Virus record (IMG/VR): IMGVR_UViG_3300032322_001517
Span: 1-64,000 of that record
Source: a virus
DNA: 64,000 nt
Reading direction: 5' to 3' (one strand)
Numbering within the stretch: the stretch's first letter is position 1; each line of letters starts with the position of its first letter. Under the pieces are notes generated by a model, which was given only the letters and a program-made list of their open reading frames with translations, had not been told where the DNA came from and did no database searches. Both the position numbers and the translations under genes were made by a program. Of this stretch, positions 25,386-33,652 are shown one piece after another.

Positions 25386-26066
25386 ATGAAAAAACTTATC
25401 CTCATCCTGGCAGTGATGCTAGGGTCGGTCTGGTTTACGCCACAATCAGCGGAAGCTAGGCCAAATAAGAACTATCATTATAGTCAAAAGAAAGTAAAAA
25501 AGCATACTGTTAAGAAAACGAGAGTTGTTAGGCAACAAAGACAAAGAGCTCCAGTCGTTCATCAACAAAGACAAAGAGCAGCAGTCGTTCAACAGCCTCA
25601 AGTAAATAATGTAGTTAATACTGAAGATGAGTCTGCTGCAACATTTTTTGCTAGAGAAAGGCAGGCATTGATGGAGCAAACTCAACAAGGTGTAAGACGA
25701 GCATTTTCCTACACAGAAAGAAGTATCCAATATGGAGGCGACTTAGTAGGACAAGCATCTAAGCATATTGGCGCTAGTGCTCATCAATTAGGATTGCCAT
25801 CTAGACTTTGGTGTGCAGACTTTATGAATAAGATAGTTGGTGGTACAGATCGTAGAGCTATTTCATTTGTTCATCGAGGTAAGCCAGCTTCTCATGGATG
25901 CACCAATTGTATCGCTGTTACAAGACGTAAAGGCGGGCATCATGTCGGTGTAGTAAAAGGATATGATGCACAGGGTAATCCGATTATCATTTCCGGCAAT
26001 CACAATCGAAGAGTTGGCGTAGGAGTTTATGCCAGAAATAAAGTTATTGCCTATCGCTACGTTTAG
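25386..26066 (+). CDS. Secreted cysteine-hydrolase-like wall protein (WCADF type)
   Basis: 226 residues. Signal peptide ~1-24; Gln/Arg/Lys-rich linker with the repeat QQRQRAxVV (~50-70); C-terminal domain with WCADFMNK, GHHVGVVKGYDAQGNP and ISGNHNRRV, as in the alphaproteobacterial TIGR02594/CHAP-like family. The Cys and His could form an amidase/endopeptidase active site. Candidate lysis or wall-remodelling enzyme. A terminator follows. Confidence 0.82.
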   Translation: MKKLILILAVMLGSVWFTPQSAEARPNKNYHYSQKKVKKHTVKKTRVVRQQRQRAPVVHQQRQRAAVVQQPQVNNVVNTEDESAATFFARERQALMEQTQQGVRRAFSYTERSIQYGGDLVGQASKHIGASAHQLGLPSRLWCADFMNKIVGGTDRRAISFVHRGKPASHGCTNCIAVTRRKGGHHVGVVKGYDAQGNPIIISGNHNRRVGVGVYARNKVIAYRYV

Positions 26067-26072
26067 TAGTAT

Positions 26073-26100
26073 AATAGGGGCTACCCCAGCCCCTATTTTT
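26073..26100 (+). terminator. Rho-independent terminator
   Basis: AATAGGGGCT / AGCCCCTATT (10 bp, 5-nt loop) followed by TTTTT. It ends the 22.8-26.1 kb secreted-protein block. Confidence 0.88.
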
Positions 26101-26113
26101 CTGGAGTAAAATT

Positions 26114-26278
26114 ATGAATACTGATGAAATAGTAAAAAACGCAGACTTAGCATGGTGCATCGATATCTTTCAAAGAATCGACGAAATCTTAAAAAAGACA
26201 AATGTTTCAGTAAGCGATCTAAGTCAAGTTCACTGGTTGGTTAAGCAAGGATTAAAGGTGAAGCGCGAAGATGAATGA
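26114..26278 (+). CDS. Small helical hypothetical protein
   Basis: 54 residues from ATG 26114 with GGAG 8 nt upstream; overlaps the ClpP gene start by 8 nt. Helical, charged, with DLAWCIDIFQRIDEIL. No family recognised. First gene after the terminator. Confidence 0.7.
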   Translation: MNTDEIVKNADLAWCIDIFQRIDEILKKTNVSVSDLSQVHWLVKQGLKVKREDE

Positions 26279-26834
26279 TAAAGAAGATAAGTTTGTAACA
26301 ATACCTTCCATAGAAGATCACCACTATTACTTGTTTAATAAAGATTTCACTGCTGATTCTTGTGGGGATGCTATCGCTTTTATTCTTGAGCGCAATTTGA
26401 TGCCTAAGAATAAGCCCAAGCAGATTAAGATGATTATTAATTCTTATGGTGGCGCTGTTGATTCTGCTTTTGCCTTAATTGATACCATGAAGGGTTCTCC
26501 GATTCCAATCTACACATATGGATTAGGATGCATAGCCAGTTGCGGATTGCTAACATTTATTGCAGGTAAAAAGGGTAATAGGTTTATCACTCGTAACACT
26601 TCTATCCTTTCTCATCAGTTCAGTTGGGGTTCTTTTGGTAAAGAACATGAACTCTTCGCTTCTGTTAAAGAGTTTAACAACACGCACAAGAGAATGGTCG
26701 AGCATTATCAAAAGTGCACTGGCATGAAAGAAAAGGATATTAAAAAGTATTTACTTCCACCTGAAGATGTTTGGCTTACCGCTAAAGAAGCAGTTAAATA
26801 TGGCATAGCTGATGAGATTGTTGACTTTTACTGA
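26271..26834 (+). CDS. clpP: ClpP-family serine protease
   Basis: 187 residues. ClpP fold with INSYGGAVDSAFALID, nucleophile S90 in LGCIASCGLL and H115 in LSHQFSW. The residue after the Ser is Cys rather than the usual Ala. ClpP degrades unfolded proteins with a Clp ATPase; none is seen here, so it may use host ClpX/ClpA or process phage proteins. Related clpP genes occur in T4-like phages of alphaproteobacteria and cyanobacteria. Confidence 0.9.
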   Translation: MNDKEDKFVTIPSIEDHHYYLFNKDFTADSCGDAIAFILERNLMPKNKPKQIKMIINSYGGAVDSAFALIDTMKGSPIPIYTYGLGCIASCGLLTFIAGKKGNRFITRNTSILSHQFSWGSFGKEHELFASVKEFNNTHKRMVEHYQKCTGMKEKDIKKYLLPPEDVWLTAKEAVKYGIADEIVDFY

Positions 26835-27045
26835 AATACTTGAGTGGGCTGCAACATTTGTATTGATAATAGGTGTTGCTCTAACTGCTTGGAACATTTA
26901 TCCATTAAACATATATTTTTCTTTAATCGGAAATTTTATGTGGTTGATAATAGCTTTCGTTTGGAAAAAATGGTCCTTAATTTCCGTACAAATAATCATC
27001 ACAATATTATACGTCAGCGGTTTAATAAATAACATTGTCAATTAA
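26812..27045 (+). CDS. Small membrane protein
   Basis: 77 residues overlapping clpP by 23 nt. Two to three hydrophobic helices (WAATFVLIIGVALTAWNIYP and later segments). Small genes of this pattern are common in T4-like cyanophages, with unknown function. Confidence 0.75.
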   Translation: MRLLTFTEILEWAATFVLIIGVALTAWNIYPLNIYFSLIGNFMWLIIAFVWKKWSLISVQIIITILYVSGLINNIVN

Positions 27046-27054
27046 GGGTATTAA

Positions 27055-27162
27055 ATGAAAAGCGAACTAGAACTTTTAGTTGAGTATGATATGTATATTA
27101 ATGGTTTAGACCCAAGCAATCCAGAAGATATTAAGAAATACTGGGAGGAACGTCTAGGATGA
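27055..27162 (+). CDS. 35-residue hypothetical protein
   Basis: ATG 27055 to TGA 27162; stop overlaps the glutaredoxin ATG (ATGA), and AAGGG lies 7 nt upstream of its start. Acidic helical peptide (MKSELELLVEYDMY). Coupling to the next gene supports reality. Confidence 0.6.
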   Translation: MKSELELLVEYDMYINGLDPSNPEDIKKYWEERLG

Positions 27163-27425
27163 AGCACGTTACTGTTTATACTAAGGAAAATTGCATTTAT
27201 TGTACGAAAGCAAAGATGCTTCTAGCATCAAAGGGTATTTTCTACAACGAATTAAAGTTGAATGAAGATTTCTCTAGAGAAAATTTACTCGAGCTTTATC
27301 CAAGCGCAAAAACATTTCCTGTAATTGTAGTTGATGGATTTAATATTGGTGGTGCTCAAGAGCTAGAGTTGATTTTAAATGAAGAAAACGAAATGGGTAA
27401 CAAAAAGTTCCTGATTGAAGGGTAA
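27159..27425 (+). CDS. Glutaredoxin
   Basis: 88 residues, thioredoxin fold with dithiol C12-I-Y-C15 and cis-Pro P54 (KTFPVIVVDG), GG turn later. Likely reduces phage ribonucleotide reductase, like T4 NrdC. GGAGGA lies 8 nt upstream. Confidence 0.93.
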   Translation: MKHVTVYTKENCIYCTKAKMLLASKGIFYNELKLNEDFSRENLLELYPSAKTFPVIVVDGFNIGGAQELELILNEENEMGNKKFLIEG

Positions 27426-27437
27426 TGGAGATATAGT

Positions 27438-27713
27438 ATGATTTTTAGTCGTGATGATATTCTTAAGGATCTAAGAAAAACAGTTATGGAAGTTCATTTC
27501 ACAAAGGTGAATGGTGAGAACAGAATTATGCATTGTAGTTTGATGCCTGAACTGTTGCCTGAAACATATGCAAATGATATTACTGAGGAAAAGGATTTCC
27601 ATCAAAAGAATGATGAAGTTATAGCTGCTTGGGATATTCAGAATCGAGGATGGCGTTCATTCCGCGTTGATTCTGTTATGTATCTCCAAGATATCACACA
27701 CAAATACTTTTAG
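27438..27713 (+). CDS. SH3-like fold small protein (DUF2693 type)
   Basis: 91 residues with VMEVHFTKVNGENRIMHCSL and WDIQNRGWRSFRVDSV, matching a small beta-barrel family I recall as DUF2693, frequent in T4-like phages. Function unknown. Confidence 0.75.
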   Translation: MIFSRDDILKDLRKTVMEVHFTKVNGENRIMHCSLMPELLPETYANDITEEKDFHQKNDEVIAAWDIQNRGWRSFRVDSVMYLQDITHKYF

Positions 27714-27729
27714 TTGGAGGATAAATCAA

Positions 27730-28095
27730 ATGGCATATTGGGGTTATCATCTTCTTTTAGATTGCGCAGAATTAGATCATAATGCAATCGATTCTTATGA
27801 AACTATCTACGCTTTCACCAAGCGACTAGTTAAAGACATTGATATGGTTGCTTATGGCGAACCGCAGATTGTAAATTTTGGATCTGGCAATAAGGCTGGA
27901 TATACTTTGGTTCAGTTGATCGAAACTTCAAACATCGTGGCGCATTTCGTACCTGATGATGGTATGGGTGGTAATGCTATGTATCTTGATGTTTTTTCAT
28001 GTAAAGAATATGATGATCAGATTGTCATTCAACTGGTTAAAGAATACTTCGGCGCGAAATATGTACGTCCAAACTATCTTACAAGGCAGGCTTAA
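27730..28095 (+). CDS. SpeD-like S-adenosylmethionine decarboxylase homolog
   Basis: 121 residues from ATG 27730 (GGAGG 10 nt upstream). GYHLLLDCAELD start is SpeD-like. By alignment from memory, the pyruvoyl Ser is S67, catalytic His H72 (five residues later, as in Thermotoga SpeD) and Cys C91 are kept, but the Glu before the cleavage Ser is Thr (ETSN). If active it makes decarboxylated SAM for polyamines, which could neutralise DNA or decorate bases. It heads, by TAATG coupling, the heptose operon. Confidence 0.72.
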   Translation: MAYWGYHLLLDCAELDHNAIDSYETIYAFTKRLVKDIDMVAYGEPQIVNFGSGNKAGYTLVQLIETSNIVAHFVPDDGMGGNAMYLDVFSCKEYDDQIVIQLVKEYFGAKYVRPNYLTRQA

Positions 28096-28499
28096 TGATT
28101 ATCGGTTTTACATGTAGTGCTTTTGATCTTCTACATCCTGGGCACATCGCGATGCTAAGAGAATGTAAAGATTATTGCGATTATTTGATTGTTGGGTTAC
28201 ACACTGATCCTAGTATTGATAGACCGAATGAAAAGAGTAAGCCAACTCAAACTGTTTATGAAAGATATGTTCAACTCAAAGGTTGTACGTATGTGGATGA
28301 AATTGTCCCATATGAAACTGAATATGATCTCATCAATCTTCTTGCCATTGAAAATTTTAATATCAGATTTGTTGGCGAAGAATATTCCGATACATATTTG
28401 ACTGGCCAGGATATTTGCGAAAGCCGAAATATCAAGATAATGTATAACTCTCGTAAGCATAAATATAGTTCTACAGAGTTGAGGAGTAGATTGAAATGA
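28095..28499 (+). CDS. Cytidylyltransferase-fold sugar nucleotidyltransferase (HldE-C/TagD type)
   Basis: 134 residues with HPGH (14-17) and the C-terminal YSSTELR motif of the cytidylyltransferase family. Members include ADP-heptose synthase domain of HldE and glycerol-3-P cytidylyltransferase. Neighbours (GmhA, GmhB, heptokinase) point to heptose-1-phosphate as substrate, giving ADP- or CDP-heptose; the nucleotide cannot be read from sequence. TAATG and ATGA overlaps on each side. Confidence 0.85.
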   Translation: MIIGFTCSAFDLLHPGHIAMLRECKDYCDYLIVGLHTDPSIDRPNEKSKPTQTVYERYVQLKGCTYVDEIVPYETEYDLINLLAIENFNIRFVGEEYSDTYLTGQDICESRNIKIMYNSRKHKYSSTELRSRLK

Positions 28500-29077
28500 G
28501 TTTTAGTGATAAATTTTTTAATGAAGTTGTTGACATTGCCAATGCGCTCGATAAAAATAAGGTAGAAAAATTAGTTGACAACTTACACCGAGTCAGAGAA
28601 AATCAGGGACGCGTATTTGTATTGGGAATTGGTGGTTCTGCTGGCAATGCTTCACACATGGTCAATGACTTTCGGAAGCTTTGCGGGATCGAAACATACG
28701 CACCTACTGATAATGTGTCAGAGCTTACTGCTAGAACAAATGATGAAGGTTTTGACACCATCTTTGAAGAATATCTCAAAGTCAGTAAGTTCAGCTCAAG
28801 AGATGCCATCTTCGTTCTATCCGTTGGAGGTGGCGACAAAAACAAAAATGTGTCCGTAGCTCTAATCAAAGCTATCGATTATACTAAATCTGTCAATGGT
28901 ACAGTGCTTGGTATTGTTGGCAAGGCAGATGGATATGCAGCTCAACAAGGTTGCGTAGTAGTTGTTCCTCCTCTAGAGCCTTCTAGAATTACTCCTCACA
29001 GCGAGGCATTCCAAGCAGTAGTTTGGCACTCTATTGTTTCTAATCCAAAACTTCAAATTAATAAGACAAAATGGTAA
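28496..29077 (+). CDS. gmhA: Sedoheptulose-7-phosphate isomerase (GmhA-like, SIS domain)
   Basis: 193 residues, SIS fold: GIGGSAGNASHM at 44-55, ELTARTNDEGF, a second VLSVGGGDKN loop and C-terminal EAFQAVVWHSIV. Converts sedoheptulose-7-P to D-glycero-D-manno-heptose-7-P, the first committed heptose step. The order GmhA, GmhB, kinase, nucleotidyltransferase in one overlapping operon supports this specificity over other SIS enzymes. Confidence 0.87.
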   Translation: MSFSDKFFNEVVDIANALDKNKVEKLVDNLHRVRENQGRVFVLGIGGSAGNASHMVNDFRKLCGIETYAPTDNVSELTARTNDEGFDTIFEEYLKVSKFSSRDAIFVLSVGGGDKNKNVSVALIKAIDYTKSVNGTVLGIVGKADGYAAQQGCVVVVPPLEPSRITPHSEAFQAVVWHSIVSNPKLQINKTKW

Positions 29078-29610
29078 AAAAAGCTGTATTTTTTGACCGA
29101 GATGGAGTTTTAAATTATCTTGTAGATCATGATGGTATTAAAACTGCCCCATGGTCTCTTGAAGAATTTAAATTTGTTGATGGTGCAAAAGATGCGGTTG
29201 CTTTAGTTAAGTCTGTAGGCTATACTACTCTGGTGGTAACCAATCAGCCTGACGTAAACGATGGGAAGTTAAAAGCCAACGACCTACAATTTATGACTAG
29301 GATGGTTAAAACCTGGCTTGGTATAGACGATGTTTACTGTGCTTACGAAAGAAACACCAAATACTACAAGCCCAACAATGGTATGATAGAATTTTTCATA
29401 TCTAAATACAATATATCTCGCAGCAAAAGTTTTTTAGTAGGTGATCGTTGGAAAGATATTGTTGCTGGAAAAAAGAGCGAACTAACAACAATATACATTG
29501 GTGATGAATATACTGCCCCAGAAGAATATTCAGATATCAAGCCAGATTATATTGTGAATAATGTACTACAAGCATGTGTTTTAATTATGGAGCTTGACAA
29601 TTATGACTGA
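29071..29610 (+). CDS. gmhB: Heptose-1,7-bisphosphate phosphatase (GmhB-like HAD)
   Basis: 179 residues, HAD signatures D9-R-D11 (FFDRDGVLN), TNQP (57-60), YKPNNGM (K100 region) and GDRWKD (D125). The zinc-loop Cys/His residues usual in GmhB between ~88 and 105 are mostly missing (only C90), so this is a zinc-poor variant. Removes the 7-phosphate before nucleotide activation. Overlaps GmhA by 7 nt. Confidence 0.85.
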   Translation: MVKKAVFFDRDGVLNYLVDHDGIKTAPWSLEEFKFVDGAKDAVALVKSVGYTTLVVTNQPDVNDGKLKANDLQFMTRMVKTWLGIDDVYCAYERNTKYYKPNNGMIEFFISKYNISRSKSFLVGDRWKDIVAGKKSELTTIYIGDEYTAPEEYSDIKPDYIVNNVLQACVLIMELDNYD

Positions 29611-30325
29611 TATTTATGCAGATGGCGCTGACTATAATGGTATTATGGAAGCTGCTAAAAATCCCCTCGTCAAAGGGTTTACGACCAATCCCACTCTTAT
29701 GCGCGCAGCTGGTGTAACTGACTACGAACAGTTTGCTCGCAAAGTTATCAATGAATTGATGCAGATTCGCCCAGAAACTAACATCAGCCTTGAAGTATTT
29801 GCTGATGAACCTAGTGAGATGTTTCGTCAGGCTAAGATTATTTCTAGTTGGGCTGATGAATATGATTATCAAGTTTATGTTAAGATCCCTGTAATGAATA
29901 CTAAGGGTGAAAACAACTATGGTTTGATTCAGGATCTCAACAAAGAAGGTGTGCACTTAAACGTAACAGCTGTGTTCACTTCAGGGCAATCAGTTGCCAT
30001 TCTCAATTCCCTCAAGCGCAGGTTCCCTACAATCATTTCAGTTTTCGCAGGTAGAATTGCTGACACCTGTCGTGATCCTGAAAAGTATGTCAAGGAATGC
30101 ATGTCTTTCCGTAAGCCTGGCGAAGATCATGTAAAGTTCCTTTGGGCTTCTTGCCGTGAAGTATTCAACTACGTTCAAGCTCAGCGTTGCGAATGTGATA
30201 TTATTACAATGACACATGATCAGATCAAGAAGCTTTCGCTTTCTGGTAAGAGACTTCACGATTATTCGCGTGAAACAGTAGAAATGTTCTATAATGATGC
30301 ACTCAAGTCGGGGTATAATATCTAA
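29603..30325 (+). CDS. tal: Transaldolase
   Basis: 240 residues from ATG 29603 (GGAGC ~9 nt upstream; an earlier in-frame TTG is less likely). TalB/TalC-like barrel: TTNPTLM (27-33), Schiff-base Lys K94 in VKIPVMNT, LNVTAVFT and SVFAGRIAD. Transaldolase makes sedoheptulose-7-P from fructose-6-P and erythrose-4-P. T4-like cyanophages carry talC to divert carbon to the pentose pathway; here it lies inside a heptose operon, so supplying S7P for GmhA is the simplest reading. Confidence 0.92.
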   Translation: MTDIYADGADYNGIMEAAKNPLVKGFTTNPTLMRAAGVTDYEQFARKVINELMQIRPETNISLEVFADEPSEMFRQAKIISSWADEYDYQVYVKIPVMNTKGENNYGLIQDLNKEGVHLNVTAVFTSGQSVAILNSLKRRFPTIISVFAGRIADTCRDPEKYVKECMSFRKPGEDHVKFLWASCREVFNYVQAQRCECDIITMTHDQIKKLSLSGKRLHDYSRETVEMFYNDALKSGYNI

Positions 30326-31332
30326 TGGTTGGTTTTGAAGAGAATGAAGTTTCCGTTAACGCTAATGGTGGAACGGAAATCGCAAAGAGAAAGTTGGCAG
30401 AGTTAATTGATCCTAAGCTGCTTGATAACTTTCAGATTATCTGTTCTAGGCAGAGGAATTACAATCCAGAAAAGATTAGAGTTTTTTGGTGTCACGATTT
30501 GCCCGAAGATCCTGAGTCTTCAAAGTTTAGGGACACTGAATTTCAGAGGAACATCCACAAGTATATTTTTATTTCAAATTGGCAATGGCAGCGTTACCAG
30601 CTGTTCCACAATGTAAAGTATGATGCTAAGTCCGATGTTATCGAGTCTGGTATTCAACCAGCTCCAGAGTCAGCTCTTATTAAGCCAGACGATGGTAAGA
30701 TTCATATTGCTTATACATCTACTCCTCAGAGAGGATTAGAAATTCTTTTGCCAGTGTTTAACTTCTTGGCTCAGAAGTATCCTAACATTCATCTTCATGT
30801 ATTTTCTAGCTTTAAGATTTATGGTTGGGAAGATGCTGATAAGAATTACGAAAACATGTACAATGAAATTCGTAACCATCCTCAGATGACTTATCATGGG
30901 TTTGTTCCTAACGATGAACTCAAGGAATCGCTAAACAAGTTCCATATTTTTGCATACCCATCTATCTGGCTTGAAACCAGCTGTCGTGCTATGCTTGAAG
31001 CTATGTCTGCTGGTTTGGTTTGTGTTCATCCTAACTTCGGTGCACTCGCAGAAACCTCTGGTGGGTTGAACATTATGTATCGTGGTGACTTTGATGACAA
31101 GCAACATCACTGCAACATTTTTGTTCAGCATCTTGACAGAGCTATTCAGCTTGTTCAAAGTCAGCAGCATAATAATCTAATTGCTTTTAACAAGGCATTT
31201 GTTGATAGGCGTTATCACATTGATAAGATTGTTAATCAGTGGGAAGTTATGATGGATGATATGCTCCATAAGTATCCTACGATTGAATCCCGTAATCCTC
31301 CCAAGCCTATGTTTGTTTATAAGACAATCTAA
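30325..31332 (+). CDS. Family 4-type glycosyltransferase (GT-B)
   Basis: 335 residues. C-terminal Rossmann half shows IAYTSTPQRGLEILLPVF, YHGFVPNDEL and the E-x7-E-like ETSCRAMLEAMSAGL (about 218-232) of GT4 retaining enzymes. N-terminal half includes VFWCHDLPEDPES. Sits between transaldolase and heptokinase in the operon with one-base overlaps, so it probably transfers the heptose made here; acceptor unknown (DNA base, protein or lipopolysaccharide). Confidence 0.87.
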   Translation: MVGFEENEVSVNANGGTEIAKRKLAELIDPKLLDNFQIICSRQRNYNPEKIRVFWCHDLPEDPESSKFRDTEFQRNIHKYIFISNWQWQRYQLFHNVKYDAKSDVIESGIQPAPESALIKPDDGKIHIAYTSTPQRGLEILLPVFNFLAQKYPNIHLHVFSSFKIYGWEDADKNYENMYNEIRNHPQMTYHGFVPNDELKESLNKFHIFAYPSIWLETSCRAMLEAMSAGLVCVHPNFGALAETSGGLNIMYRGDFDDKQHHCNIFVQHLDRAIQLVQSQQHNNLIAFNKAFVDRRYHIDKIVNQWEVMMDDMLHKYPTIESRNPPKPMFVYKTI

Positions 31333-32324
31333 TGCTCATTTCAAAAACACCTCTTAGAATTAGTTTCTTTAGCGGTGGTAGTGACATGCCATCCTTCTAT
31401 AAAAAGGAGGATGGCGCAGCTTTGTCCGCTACCATTGACAAGTACATCTATGTAATCGCACATAAGACGCCTCACTTGGGTGTTAGAATTATGTATGATT
31501 CAGTCGAAGAGTTTTCTGATGTAGAACAGATGCATCATTTAATTACAAAGGAAACTCTTAAATACTACAACGTCAGTAAAGAAATTACACTTGCTTCTAT
31601 ATCAGATATCCTTTCGAAGGGTTCTGGTTTGGGTTCTTCTTCTGCATTTACAGTAGGATTAATCAATGCAATCGCCAGTTACAAATGGGAGATAGCTTCT
31701 AAGAGATATCTTGCAGATATGGCTTGTGTTATTGAAATGGAAAAGTGCGGCTATCCTGTAGGCAAACAGGATCAATATGCAGCTGCATTTGGCGGATTCA
31801 ATTTATTTGAATTTCATAAGAACGAAGAAGTTTCCGTTCATAATTTGATTATCGATAAGAATCACATTTATGGTTTAGAAAACAAACTTCTTCTGGTGTA
31901 CAGTGGCAGAGGCAGATCAGCTAATGCTATTCTTCAGAAGCAGCAGTCTGCTATGAGCGACAAGGATAAGTTTAATCTTGTAAAAAGAAGTCGTAATAAA
32001 GCATATACAGGCAGAGATTATCTTGTTAAAGGTCAACTTGATGATTTCGGCAACCTGCTACACGAGGCTTGGATGGATAAGAAAGGCGTCGTGAGTGAAA
32101 TATCTCAAGACTATTTCGATGTGGTATATGATAAAGCAATGAAAGCTGGTGCTCTTGGAGGTAAACTTTTAGGAGCTGGTGGTGGTGGATTCTTTTTGTT
32201 CTATGTTCCTGAAGAGAACAGAGAAAATGTTATCGAAGAAATAACAACTGGCACAGAATGCAAGGTTTATGATTTTAAGTTTTCTGGACATGGAAGTCGA
32301 ATCACAACGAGCATGATAGACTAA
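31332..32324 (+). CDS. hddA: Heptose-7-phosphate kinase (HddA-like GHMP kinase)
   Basis: 330 residues. GHMP blocks: TPLRISFFSGGSDMPSFY near the N-terminus, phosphate loop GSGLGSSSAF (98-107), PVGKQDQYAAAFGG and C-terminal GKLLGAGGGGFFLF. These match D-glycero-D-manno-heptose-7-P 1-kinases (HddA) closely. Completes the route S7P, heptose-7-P, heptose-1,7-P2, heptose-1-P, NDP-heptose. Last gene of the operon; a promoter follows. Confidence 0.9.
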   Translation: MLISKTPLRISFFSGGSDMPSFYKKEDGAALSATIDKYIYVIAHKTPHLGVRIMYDSVEEFSDVEQMHHLITKETLKYYNVSKEITLASISDILSKGSGLGSSSAFTVGLINAIASYKWEIASKRYLADMACVIEMEKCGYPVGKQDQYAAAFGGFNLFEFHKNEEVSVHNLIIDKNHIYGLENKLLLVYSGRGRSANAILQKQQSAMSDKDKFNLVKRSRNKAYTGRDYLVKGQLDDFGNLLHEAWMDKKGVVSEISQDYFDVVYDKAMKAGALGGKLLGAGGGGFFLFYVPEENRENVIEEITTGTECKVYDFKFSGHGSRITTSMID

Positions 32325-32334
32325 ATAAAAGATA

Positions 32335-32363
32335 TTGACATTAAATCATAATCGATTTAATAT
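32335..32363 (+). promoter_or_regulatory. Early-type promoter before RNase H/PhoH block
   Basis: TTGACA (32335-32340), 17-nt spacer, TAATAT (32358-32363). Same class as 20307 and 21115. Starts the 32.4-36 kb replication/processing genes. Confidence 0.78.
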
Positions 32364-32388
32364 ATGTTATGGAACAATGGATCAGTAA

Positions 32389-32769
32389 ATGGATAATAGT
32401 AACAATATAATATCTTTTCCTAGACCATACATTGGACCAAAAAACGAGTTAGACTCTGCTGAAATAGCTCGTAATTTAGAAATGATGAAACACTATCACA
32501 TTCAAGAAACGATTGCTAATATCACACCAATTGTTTTCGCGCAGTTAGAAGTAGCTGGCTTCGATATATCTGATGAAGATACATTCGATGTGAAGGATGG
32601 TGCGTTTTTGGTAGAATCATTGAGGTCTATGTTATGTAAATACTATGGTATGTATCATCCATTCCAGCAAATATCAGAGAATGTTTTCTTCCCAGATAAA
32701 GAAGAAATTGGCGCTCTGAAAATTGCTGACTCTATAAATCTCAATCTTAAAAAGAGTGAAACCAACTAA
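32389..32769 (+). CDS. Conserved hypothetical protein
   Basis: 126 residues, helical, beginning MDNSNNIISFPRPYIG; conserved relatives precede RNase H in some T4-like phages, as far as I recall. No catalytic motif. Confidence 0.75.
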   Translation: MDNSNNIISFPRPYIGPKNELDSAEIARNLEMMKHYHIQETIANITPIVFAQLEVAGFDISDEDTFDVKDGAFLVESLRSMLCKYYGMYHPFQQISENVFFPDKEEIGALKIADSINLNLKKSETN

Positions 32770-32779
32770 CAGGTGATTT

Positions 32780-33652
32780 GTGATTATTGTAGACTTGAAC
32801 CAAGTGATGCTTTCTAATTTGTTGATGTCTCTCGGTAAGCATACTAATGCTTCAATCGAAGAAAATATGGTTCGACATATGGTGCTAAACTCTCTGCGTT
32901 CTTATCGCGTAAAGTTTGGCGAAGAGTACGGCGAGCTTGTTATCGCTTGCGATAACACCAACTACTGGCGCCGTCAGCTATTCCCTTATTACAAGGCTAA
33001 TCGCAAGAAGAACCAGGAAGCTTCTGAGCTTGATTGGAAAGCTATCTTCGAATGTCTCAACAAGATCCGTCAAGAACTGAAGGATTACTTCCCTTATCGA
33101 GTTATTGATATTGAATCAGCAGAAGCTGATGATATTATCGGTACACTTGTTAAGGAATTTGGCACAGGCGAAGAGGTAATGTTTGGCCTCGACGAAAAGA
33201 TCCTTATCCTTTCTGGTGATAAGGATTTTATCCAACTTCATGTTTATAAGAATGTGAAGCAGTATGATCCTACTCGTAAGAAGTGGGTTTCCCATACGGA
33301 CCCAGATAAGTATCTATATGAACATATCCTTAAAGGAGATGCGGGCGATGGCGTTCCTAACGTACTTTCTTCTGACAATTGTTTTGTTGTTGGGGTACGC
33401 CAGAAACCACTAACTCAAAAGAAAATAGATTCTCTTGAGGAACTTGGTTTGGATGGTAAGTTTGACCACCCATTGTATCGCAATTATATGCGCAACAAGC
33501 AGTTGATCGATCTTAGGCATACACCGAAACAAATTTGTGAAAAGGTTATGGAGTCCTTCAAAAATCAAGAAGGCAAGGACCGTTCTAAGCTAATGAATTA
33601 TTTTATTACTAATAAGCTTCGTAATTTAACAGAACATATTGGAGAATTTTAA
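32780..33652 (+). CDS. rnh: RNase H / 5'-3' exonuclease (T4 Rnh-like, FEN fold)
   Basis: 290 residues, GTG start 32780 with AGGTGA upstream. FEN-type acidic motifs: IIVDLN at the N-terminus, ACDNTNYWRR, ESAEADDIIGTL, LSGDKDF and GDAGDGVPN. Removes RNA primers and flaps on the lagging strand, working with gp32/gp45 in T4. TAATG coupling to the next gene. Assignment is firm. Confidence 0.93.
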   Translation: MIIVDLNQVMLSNLLMSLGKHTNASIEENMVRHMVLNSLRSYRVKFGEEYGELVIACDNTNYWRRQLFPYYKANRKKNQEASELDWKAIFECLNKIRQELKDYFPYRVIDIESAEADDIIGTLVKEFGTGEEVMFGLDEKILILSGDKDFIQLHVYKNVKQYDPTRKKWVSHTDPDKYLYEHILKGDAGDGVPNVLSSDNCFVVGVRQKPLTQKKIDSLEELGLDGKFDHPLYRNYMRNKQLIDLRHTPKQICEKVMESFKNQEGKDRSKLMNYFITNKLRNLTEHIGEF

